Shown in pieces: positions 13,301 to 25,300 of a stretch of DNA of 64,000 nt (its first letter is position 1; every line of letters begins with the position of its first letter). Origin of the DNA: Sinotaia quadrata (lineage: Eukaryota; Mollusca; Gastropoda; Architaenioglossa; Viviparidae); contig CM054179.1 in the NCBI GenBank assembly GCA_028829895.1, positions 47,005,891-47,069,890 of the forward strand, in the 5' to 3' direction. Under the pieces are notes generated by a model. The model saw nothing but the letters and a program-made list of their open reading frames with translations, searched no databases and was not told the DNA's origin. A program made the translations under genes and the position numbers.

Positions 13301-16300
13301 CCCAGCAATTAAGGTTATGGCATCAAAGAACTTAGCCAAATAATTCAAAATTTATTTTGAACAAATATTCTGTATATTACTTTTATTAGTTTGCTTTTTC
13401 TGTGTCACAGATATGATACCTAAAATGCATATGGCTCATTCTCAGGGCAACTGTACCACAAAGGGTGATCCACTTGAAATTTGTTTTATTAAAAATGAAG
13501 CATTGAAATGTCATGTGTTTATATTTTGTACATTCAGAATTGATGTGAGAAATACATAAGATAGGTGTTTGAATTTGGTTTTATTTATTTTATAATTATT
13601 TGTAATACAAATTCATTTTGAACTTAAAAATGGCAACTCTTTTGTAACGTGCATACATAGAGCCATTTTCTTTAATTGTTATAAATACTCCAACAAACTT
13701 ACTTATCAAGGTTTTCTTGGAATTGATAATACATTGAAGCACCATTCAATATTCCTTTTATCTGGAAATGGTCAATTTTGTAAAGAAATAGTATTTTTAA
13801 AAGATACATTTTTTGGTAAAACAGTTTCCACTTAAATGGGATCCAAAATTTTATGCTTTTACTGGACATCGACATGTCACATACAAGTGTCATGAGTATT
13901 TTAAAACAATCCATGTACTCCATATATTCACATGTTAATGATTTTCAGATTTATTTGTTATATTCCGAAATATTCAGCATTAGGAAAATTAATTTGACTT
14001 TGTTTCATCTTTAACCCGTTATGAAGAACTTCATAAATTTGTAAATATAAAATTAGTAGTTTGAGATATCTTCATATATCTCAAACTACTAATTAAATAA
14101 GTTGCAATATTCTGGTAAGATAACTCTCATGTCATTTTGTCTTGGTGTGATGAGTTTAAGTACTATTTCTACTAAATAAGAAAAATAACGTATGTTTCCG
14201 TTAAGATCACATTGTTAGTGTTACAACAGTAAAGGTAGGAACATTTTAGGAATCATCGATGTTTCAAAACATATAAGATTTCTGATAATCTTGATATATT
14301 TTGATTAAATTGATTAACATCGAAAATAGATTACATATTTATATGGTTTCTTTTGCATTTAAAGTTTCACATAGCTGTGTGTGTTTTAAATCTGAGCTAG
14401 TAAGGGTAGAGAAACCTGTGAATTACATTCAAGAATATAAACATTGTGAGTAGGCTTAATATACATTTTAAAAATGTTATATTTAAAAAGATACTTGGTT
14501 TATTACTTAATATTGTCTTCACAGCATAATAACTTAGTCCATTTTATGTTTAGCTGAGAAAAGTATACCTTTAATAATGGGTAACATTCTTTATCTCTGT
14601 TACAAGTGTTAGCCAAATATGGTTTTCACATTACAAAGTTATAGGTTTATGCCCCATTTTAAACAAAATATGTATCCAGATTAAATTAATAATTTAGGTT
14701 ACTGAAAAAAATATATTCTTTGTATAATCAATAATGAGATAATTATAGTGTTTATTATTTTAAAATATTTTTTCTACTAAAATATGTCTCAACCTTATTC
14801 AGTAGTTACTTTCTAATTTTCAAGAGAAACAGATGCTTTTTACATATTTCAAACTCCTATAACATCAACATTTTTTTAATTTTTATCTTTTCTTGAGCAT
14901 TAGGCCCTGTTGTGGTTTTTGTGGTCATTAATATGTAAAATAATTAGATTTAAACCACTTTATATTTTGCATTTCATGTCACAAAATGGTACACTTGCCC
15001 AGAGAATGAGCTATATACATTACTGTACTAACACAGCAATAATTTGATTTCACATATGCTCATAAAGTGTTTTGTTTGTCGTAATATCTTTAAAGATATG
15101 GTTTTAATCTGATAATCATTATACTCCATAGGAACCACTTTGATTGCATTGTGGTATCATGTTCATTTGTTTGCTGTTGGTATCACATTTTTCTTTTTAA
15201 TAGCACTTGTAATTTTTATTTACTGATTTACCTTGTTTTCAAGGACATTTAGTATACAAGTAAGTGTGTCTGTATTTTGTTGCCCAGTGTTCTAGTAAAA
15301 TTCTCTTTATATTTTGCTGAAATGTGATAAATTAACCATACTGTATCAGAAATTTACCACATTTCCTTCATTTGTACTGTTGTAATTCAGTCTTTCATTA
15401 TAGTACATTACATTGTGAATGAAAATATAATGATTTTAATTGAAAGTTTTATGCTGTCACCAGTAGTCAGTACTGTAAAATGATTTTCTCAACTTAATCA
15501 ACTTGGCGAATTTATTCCATTGCAAGCTAACATTATTTGCTTATAGTGGATATTTTCAACAGTGAAATAAATCATTACATTTTTAAGTGTTTTTTTTAAA
15601 AAAAGCTTTTAAATAACAGTCTGAACTGAAAGAAAAATTGGTATTTATATATCTGAATTATATCCTTTACAGTGTCACTGCTATTTATTTGAGTAAAACA
15701 AAAATAAGTCTTGACATTGTTATGGTTCAAAGCATTATACTATTAAATTACTATATAGCTATTCTGCCTTGTCATTGACCTTGTGATTGTGATTTCTTTT
15801 TTTGGAGTGATAATCCTGTGCCATATAAGCTTTGTATAGATGTTTGGAAAGAAAACTGAAACTACTTAATATATAATGTGATTTTAAAACACAAATGCAC
15901 TGATTATCCAGTACTCATGCATTGGAATATTCCTTCATTTGTAGGTTTTTATTTATTTATTTTTTTATTTAAAGGGTTTGAAAAACAACCATGTTGAACT
16001 TGGGTGTCCATACAAGTGCAAATGTCCATCCTTTAATTTGACGTGGTGTTTCATTTGTAAATGTAATTCAGCTACATTTTACATCCTCCTCCCTGATACA
16101 TAGACACCATTGCTGCAGAAGTGCCCATTTGAAAGGTTGTTAGCATGATGAGAGTAATTTTCATGCTACTAGTGATTAAAAATAGTTTAGTTTCTTTCAT
16201 GCACTTGATATTGTGATAACCAATAATATGTGTATTATAAATATTTTAGGTTAGATGTTTAAGTATTAGCACACTGTGGTTATTTGAAAAATAAGTGTTT

Positions 16301-19300
16301 GTGTTTAAACAAATGTAAATTAATTTAATTTAATTTTAAATGTATTGCAGTCTCCCAAAGAACAAGCCCAAGTTGCAAAAAACAAAGGCAATAAATACTT
16401 TAAGGGAGGGATGTTTGATCAGGCCATTGAGTGTTATACTGAAGCCATTCGCATATGTCCTGCAGAATTTAAACAGGATATTTCTACCTTTTATCAGAAC
16501 AGAGCAGCTGCTTATGAAAATTTGGTAAGGTTTGGATATAAAGTTTGGTTAACGATAAGTATAGTACTAAAAGAATACTTTTTGTATTTGTAGATTTTTT
16601 AAAATTAGAATTACAGTTGCATGTTGCATATTATACATTTTTATTTTGAAGTTGAGTATTTCTTTTGCTTTTATTATGCATTATTATTGTTTATTTTCTT
16701 GGTTCCCTCTTTGTCAGTGAAATTTGCATATTTTTTGTTTTTTCTGTGATTAGAATATTTGCCTCACCTTTTCTATAGTTTCCATTGTTTCTAATGCATT
16801 GGGCCTCTTGGGCCTAATTTAGTTAATATCATAACATTTATTAATTGTTTTTATTTCTTTAATGCATCACATGCAAATTGATGACTCCAAAAGAAAGTTT
16901 GTTAACTTAAAAAAAAATTTGAATATTTAATAATAATTTAATAACAATTGAATGTTAAGTTATTGTTTAAATTCATTTATTTTTTTATTTTTTTAGTAAC
17001 AAATATTGCTAACTGTACACATTTTCTATATTATATTATTTGATGCTAAACTATTGTTTAAATTTATTTTAGTCTTTCATTTGTAACAAATATCCTAAAA
17101 GAGACATTATCTATTATGTAAAACTAGGAGTAGGATATTTGCATGACCTAGGATGGGTGTTTAAAGCAAGGTTGAAAATTTCAAGTTGAAAATAGAAGGG
17201 TTTTGTTATTAATATTATGCATTTAACATTCTTCAAAATGTGTTTTAACATTCTCAAATAATTTTTCTTATTTATAAAAAGATATGTAATTAAGGACTTT
17301 TGAAGATCTAGAGATAAACAGTATTTTTTATAAATCTTTTATCAGAGCTTAAAAGATTTCTCTGGATTTGATTATCCTTGTTGAAGGCTTTAAGCTGTTA
17401 TGGATACCTCATTTATGTTATGGCAGCATATAACTGAACCTGCTTCATTCAAATGACTTCCACATAGTCCAGTGTCTGACTCTGAGCCTTGTTGATTATC
17501 ATTACATACATGGTATGATGGAAAATTGATGACATTTCAAAAGGGAAGATTTACTTCATTGGTCACCAATTCTCTGAATAAAGACATCTCCTTGGTTACA
17601 TTCAGAAACAATTTTAGCAGTGATGAAGTTGTTATGGAGCAATTTGATTATCAAAGCTTATGCTATTGCAAAGTCCCACTTTTGGATTAAGATTGCAAAG
17701 TAGCATGATTATGATGCAAATTTTTAATCCCAAAACATGTGGAGGCATTCCAGATGGGGTTTGGTTATGAAGGAATTCTGCTGGATAATTGGCAGTAACT
17801 GTAGAATCTTTGGAGACAAAGTAGTAAATTCACAAATCACTGGGAAGTTTTATAATGATTTTTCTATTCGCACAGACAATTTGATCAATACAGGCTGTGA
17901 TAATAAAACAGTTAAATTTTGGGGAAAATTGCTTTTCTGACAGAGTGAATGACATTTTCAACTATAAACACCATGTGCAGACTGTAGAAGGGAGATAGAC
18001 TGATTTATGAAAATCATTATTTGTTTGTTGTACTTGTTTCCCTTTGCATTTCTGACTTACTGACTGAATGACATTTTTGCTTCTTTATATGTTTAATGGG
18101 CCTCTGAGAAGTGAGCATCTGTTAGTCCCATTTCAGTCTCTTGTTTTATGTTTTGAAAAGAAAAGAAAGAAAAGAAAAATGCTTTGCATTATTGATGGGT
18201 TGTGGGTATGTCATTGAAATTATAGTAGTTTTCTCAAGATAAAACCTTTTTAGTTCTAGATCTCAAAGTATCCATCTGTTTACTATTAGAATTTTTTTAA
18301 TTTATTGATTTACATAGGTACCATTTTTTTAAACTGTACAATATTTTTAAAAAAATTATCTGATTGATAAAACCAATAATACTAACTTTATTTTTTAAAT
18401 TCTAATCTTGTTTGATTTTTCTCATACTTTATTTTTTTAAATTAACAGTCGTTGTTACTGTTTGAATAAATATTTGTGCTGCTTGCTGATGTCTGCTATT
18501 ATGCTGTCCATTCTTCATCTATGATTCATTTAAATTTTAATCTTATTGACTCTTTGGTTATAATTTTCAGAAAAATTATCACCAAGTGGTAAGTGATTGT
18601 AGCATGGCACTAGAGCTTAATCAGCAGTATATCAAAGCCTTCACACGTCGAGCTAAAGCATTTGATAACTTGGAACAGTATCGAGAAGCATTGGAAGGTA
18701 AGATTACTCATATATTATCTATCAGAAATTAAACTTGTTGACTAATTTGGTTTAAAAAAATCTCAATTTTTAGCGGTTTACCTTACCACAATTTCATTCT
18801 TGAATCCCCATTTCTTCTTCCACTGAAACTAATTCTGAACATTTTCTAACTGTTTACTTTTGTTTAGTCTATAGATACTTATAAAGAATACTTATATATT
18901 TCAGTTCACAGAAATTGTGAAAATATTTAAGACTGCCCTTATTTTCTGTAATCTTAGTTTCCTTTCTTGTATAAGTATCTTTATTAAGTTCATGTTAAAA
19001 GCTGACTTGTTTTCTTTTTCAGCTGTATATTGGAATTTGGATGATAGGCAGATTTATTCAACAGATAGCAATTAATGGTTAAAAAGCAGGTTTTTAATTC
19101 TATAAATTATTTTAATGTTAAAGAACTATAAATTAATTATAAATGTTAAAGAACAACCTTAATTACTCTAATGCTTTTTTTTAATAAAATTCTTTTATTA
19201 GAGTAATTGGAAAATAACAAATTTCTTTATCACAGTTGTTGACTAAAATTTAGTACCATAAATCTTATAAGTATTAAAACAAAGTTCACATCAGACAAAA

Positions 19301-22300
19301 ATATTTGGCAAATGGAATACTGAACACAGACTTTCACACAGACGCACTCAGGGTACCCAATCAGAACTCTCATAAGTAGCATGAGGTTTCTAAACATGTT
19401 CAGTGAACTTTTGGTGATAGGTCCACTTCAGACTGGGGAAGTGGGGAGATGGGTGACAGTACAGGAGCTGTTGAAAAACTGTCAAAAATTTTTTCTATCC
19501 GTTCTGCTGTTCCCTCCTCAGTTGGGTGTGCTGTCTGTATCTGATTCTTTTTGGTTTTCCTTAGTGGTGGAGTTGTAGCTTTGTGACCTGACACAGTGAC
19601 AGGCAAGAGGTTAATGAATTGTTTGGCAGATTTGAAATTTCTTTTGCTGTAGTGGTCTTGTGAGGTAAGACATCATGTTTTTCCCACCCTGAAGAGGGCT
19701 TGGCATTGGTACGGCTGTGGCTCAAGTGTTTCTTCTTTCCATTGTATTCCAGTCTGTTAATCTGTGGGATTGATGCATGACTCTCTGGAGGCACAGAGAT
19801 GAAGAGATGTACATAGTTTTATTGTAGTTATAGAGTTGAAACTTACTGACAGTAACATGAATATTTGATTTGAGATTCTGAGGGTAAGTAGAATGCACTT
19901 GTTTGTTAGAAAGCATAGTGAAATTTGTGGAGTGAAAAGAACTTTAGCAGACAGTTGACTATATGAATAAATGTTGTTAAATTTGTTCTTTTTCTCACAA
20001 AAATCCAATTTTCATTTATTACCACTTATAATTTTAGAATCACCACATGAATCAAATACGTTTTGAAAAATGTCTAATAAAAAAAAAATGCTTACAATAT
20101 ATTATTAAATGTTGAAAATGTTGTTATACCCACCTCACATTTCTTGATTTCTCTTACAAAGTGAAATAGTTTAAATTAGTTGCATAAATCAAATTATGTA
20201 AGTCAAAACAAACTTGCCTTGAAATAGAAAAGTAAAGGTTGGGGTTGTTGAGGGCACTACCTCAAAACTCGTTATATATGTAATTTATTTTTCTTTCTCC
20301 ACTTACTATATCCATGTTCTTATCAATAATGATTATATTTGCTTATTAAATTATTTGTCTGAATGGCATACTTGAAGTAGTTACAGTTTTTTAGTCCTAT
20401 TTAAAAGTGAACAACAATTTAAATACTGGTACTAGAAAAGTTGACATGGTTTTGAAAAGAACTAAAACACATATAGAACCAGCTACTTTGATATCAGAGC
20501 AGTTTAGTAATGCTGTTTGGTGGATGACTGTTTTGAAATCATCCCAAAGTGCATTATTCCATCAACAACTAAGATGTCTGTATAAATTTGAAACGGTTTT
20601 CTTTCTTTGATTTCATTATATTACACATGTATAAATTAAATATTCATAAATCAAGAACTGGCTATATTGCTTTTCTCATGTATCAAGTATTTTTTTTAAA
20701 AATTCTTTATGAATTGAATTAGCTAATGTAGTATTACTAGTAGTAATCATGTTTATAGCTGGTGCTTGTTTACATTTTTTTCAGATATCACTACAGTATG
20801 TATATTAGAGGGTTTTCAGAATCCGAGTAGCTTGCAATTTGCTGATCGAGTTCTCAAGGAACTGGGTAGATCAAGGGCTAGAAAAGCTTATCAGGTAAAA
20901 ATGTTCATTTAGAAATAGAATATGTTTCAACAGTAATCCCATTGTATGTGTGTGCGTGATGTGAGTGATTTTGAGGGTTTGGGATAGACATCACACTAGA
21001 GTGAGTTTATGGTTTTTGATGATAAATTGTGATTTTTCATTTCCATTTTAGCAAGAATTTACTTAGTACAGATGTTCAGATTACTTGAATACCTTGAATA
21101 GACTTTGATTGGAAACGTTACTTTTAATTTTATTTATTTTTAATTTTTAATTTTACTTTTTAAAAAGTCTGCAGAAATGATTTTTTTCCACCAGTGTATT
21201 TGCTTAGTTACATGTTACTTGACCAGGTTTTGGAACTTATTGTTGGATCGGATATTTTATACAATAAATGATAAATTTAACATTCTCGATGTGCACAATG
21301 TCAGAGTTAGGCCAGTAGTCTAAAAGGTTATTTTGTATAGTATCAAATGTTAAAATTAGTTATATTATTTTATAATTTCAATTTGCACTTAGAGTTTTCG
21401 GGTGTAGTTATAAAGTAAAATATAATGCATACATGTTAGATCAAAAACATAAATTGCAAGGCCAAACTTACAGAGGTGACACATTAAAAACACTATTTCT
21501 AAGTAAATAAATCTTTAACAAAACCATATTAATAGCAACAAAGAAAAATATTGGGTTTTATAAACTATATTCAATGCTTAATGACTTTTATTGAAATTAA
21601 CAGTAATTATTTAGTGGTAGAGTCATGTAGCTCTGTATCAGCACTTGGTTCAAGGAATGGAGAACTCAGGTAAAACTTAAAAGTTAAAAAAAAGTATAGC
21701 ATGTGTTTGAAAACATAATTTAGATATGTTTCTCTACCCATAAATGATTCAAAATTATTACCTTCATTATGATGAATACAATTTCCATTTCGATCTCAGA
21801 ACTAAAATTATTTTTCTGCATGCATTTTTTCTTGTCACTTATTCTTTATTTTGGTACTATTATTAACAGTCTTTTCTTCAGACATGGCAAGAAGAGATAT
21901 ATCTGCCTGGTTGAGGTGTTGCCTGTTTAATATGTTTTATCTATCAGATCCAGAGTTCCAAGAGTTCTTCTTACCAAAGTGTAAATCAGAAAGCAACAAC
22001 AAAAAGAATTAAACAAAAAAAAAATTTCTTATGAACAAACAATCTAGTACAGTCTGGGGAAAATATATGCAGTAGTCAGTAGCTAGACAATTTCTTCTTT
22101 TAATGGTGGTTTAACCTTATTAAAACATATTTTGCTCCCTTACACATATCTAGTTTAAATTTAATTTGCTACAGATGTGTTTCTATAGGTGTATAAAATT
22201 ATATTGTCCCTGTATGTCACACATGCATTTATTGTGTTGAACACTGATCTTATCCCCAATTCAAAATTAAACAAAGGTAAAAATTCAAAATTAAATTTGT

Positions 22301-25300
22301 GATCTTAAAATAGATATAAGGAGAAAAAACATTAACATCTGAACTTATTTTGCATCAGTTGATTTATGTGTATGCTAGTAATTATTTATAAACTAGTTGT
22401 ACTGTTAATATGTAATAAATTAAATAATAAATAAATTAATAAATGTTCACAGAAGGATCAAATTTGCATGTTTGATAGGACTGATAGAATTAGAAGGCTC
22501 TTATAAAGATTGAAATATTTAAATTCCTAAACCTTTTTTTTACAGTGCATTTATTTATTTTTTGGTCAGACATTTTGCTTTAAAATAAAAAAATTCATCT
22601 TTCTGAAATACAGGACAAAAAACCTACTCTTCCTTCTAAATTTACAGTAAGGAATTACTTTGCTGGATTTGCCAATGATCCACTTCTTCTAGTAGATAAT
22701 ATTGGCAAAGTAGGGGACTGGGTATCAAATTCTCATGCTGTCAAAGAAAAAACCACAGATCATGCAGAAGTCAAGCAGGAGAATGGTGAAGATTTGAAGA
22801 AAGAAGAAATGCAAGCAAGCGGCGATGATAATTCCGATGAAAATGGTGATGTGGTTTTATTAGAAAAGCCCAGGTAAAAATTATTTTTTCAGACTTTTGA
22901 ATCTTAGAAATAGTTGTACATATACCTTTGATTGAATCATTAGACAAATACTTGTCAGATACTCATTACCACTGTGCTAATAATTAAATGGATATACTGT
23001 GGAACTTTTAAAAACAATTTATCCTGCATATTAGGGAATAGATATGCTGTTAATTCCAGCAGTCTGTGTTTGCATTACATTTTTTTCTTTTAAGAATTAA
23101 AATACAATAAATATATTAAAACATAAACTGCAACATTGTTTGTGTTGCAAATTGACATTTTTACGCATGACTTTTTGCTATTATGATTTTTTTTAGAAAA
23201 TAGTTTCATTATTTACTTAAGTTAAAGCAGCAAAGTATCTATTTGCAATATTCCACATATTTCATTAGTGAGAAAAAGTTTAATACATGTATATTATTAC
23301 ATATTTATTATAAAGTAAAATATTACTTTAAAAAGAAAACAAAGGCCAGATTACAAACCAGTACTTAATATTTAGATCTGTTAATATTTAGAGAAATATT
23401 TATATAATATCACAAGTTGTTTGTTTTTCTCATATATATATATATATATAAGCTTTCTTTATTATGTTGGAGCCAATTGAATAGAGAGGAAAAACATACA
23501 TTATTTATCTTTTATATCTTATATATATATATTGTAAAATCAAAGATTCAACACAATAGAAACAAAGTAAAAGTAGCCATGGTAAACAGCCTTGCCCACC
23601 ACATGTAAGAATGAGTTACTTAATGCATATAAGTAGAATCTTAGATCCCTCCTCTAGAAGATAGATAAGTTAAAGCGAGCATGCAAGTGTTAGGATCTGT
23701 AAGTATTTTTCATTCGGTACTATTCTTTGTTTTGGTATAGACAGACATTTTTTCATGCCATTGCTATGTATTTCATTATGTTTTCTGCAGGATGTGAGTT
23801 CTCTCCAACATTGTTTTATCATTTGCTTTTTAATCTTTTTTTCCTGTTGGCATGGTTTATGTTTTTTACTATTTATTTAGACATAGCCAATGAGAGAGCT
23901 TAATTTCCAGTTTGTGATCACATAGTAAATATTCTCTGTGAAAATACAAAACTACTTTTAAAAATGTGTTTATACATAATTTTGTGTATGTCATCAGTGC
24001 CTTTGAGAGAGCTAAAGAAGCAATGGATACAGGTAATTATGCAGAGGTCATTACACTATGCACACAAGAAATCAATACCCCTGATTCAGCATTAGTAGCA
24101 GAAGCTTTATTGTTACGAGGGACTTTCTACGTCTTGTGTGCTCAAGGGGATAAAGGCTTAGAGGATTTAGATCAACTACTGAAACGTGAAGGAGTTCTCC
24201 AAAGGGTACAGTACTGCTATGAATTATATATTGTTGTTATAAACAGTTAACGTAATTGACATTAAACATGAAAGAGTTCTCCAAAGGGTACAGTATATAT
24301 GAAGTATATATTGTTGCTGTTAACATAATTGATAAACAGTTAACATAATTGACATTAAGCATAAAAGAGTTCTCCAAAGGGTACAGTACTTCTAGGAAGT
24401 ATATATTGTTGCTGTAAACAGTTTAACATAATTGACATTAAAAATTAGTTCTCCAAAGGGCACAGTGGTACTAAGCAGTGTATGTTGTTGCTATAAACTA
24501 ACACAACTGACCTTAATGAATTTAGTCAGAAATTTCCAACCATATATCATTTGCTGTAAATGTTCAGACTAAGACAAATATCTAGCTCTTTCAGACAAAA
24601 ATAAAAAATTAAGATACAGAGGAAAGACCAGAAAATACACAGCTAACATATTTTGTACAGTTTATCTGAAATTAAGTCGAATACCATAAATGGGAAAATT
24701 TCAGTAAAAAATATAACTTTCATTATTGATGGTCAACTGATAGTTAAATAGTCAGCTTGCTTCTAAGGATATTCAGAATTTCTTTTAATTCAATCAGGAA
24801 CTACTTGTACATATTAGATATTAATGTGCCTTTCTGCATGCACAATGTAAGTTGTAAAATAAGTCACAGGCACAAGGTATAATTTGGGAAATAAGTTGTG
24901 CATAAAATGTAAGAGTACATTTTAGAGTAAATTTGAATATAAAGACAATATGCATGTGCAAATAATTTCTGGGTTTTTCTCAAACTAAAAAGTACCAAGT
25001 AAATTTGTGTATGGGAACAGATCTCTCTTTTTTTTTAAATCCAGAATTTGGAATTAACAGCCATTCAGAAACATTTAAATCTTAATATTGTTAGACTATA
25101 GAAGACCAAGAAATGATTGGTAAATGGAAAACATTGGTTGACATTTTTATATCAAACATTCAAGCTGAAAAATTAAATGTTTGTTGCCAAGTTAAAATCA
25201 CAAACTTTATAATAATAATTTTAAAGAATTCTTTGCATCACAAAAATCATTTAATAGAAATTGAATTGAAGCTAAATTTATTTCTAAATTCAGAAATGAA

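Larger units (their letters stand above)
10393..16350 (+). other. TOMM70 intron 1
   Basis: GT donor at 10393 and TGTATTGCAG acceptor ending at 16350. It contains a MITE (11025..11437), a deleted hAT element (11748..13066), a dispersed-repeat copy (about 13449..13555) and a perfect 19-bp hairpin (14051..14094). From about 14100 to the acceptor I see only AT-rich sequence without genes. Confidence 0.85.

Noticed and set aside
13270..13330. Possible SINE head (GTGGCCCAGCAATTAAGG-like) right of the hAT element
   Set aside because: Only a loose similarity to a tRNA A-box region, with no B box found nearby.
12958..13335. 125-codon plus-strand frame across the hAT right end
   Set aside because: It spans the transposon border and target duplication, so it cannot be an ancient coding unit; no motif is seen.
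17737..17940. Plus-strand 67-codon frame in TOMM70 intron 2
   Set aside because: It is the antisense shadow of the minus-strand Helitron helicase remnant.
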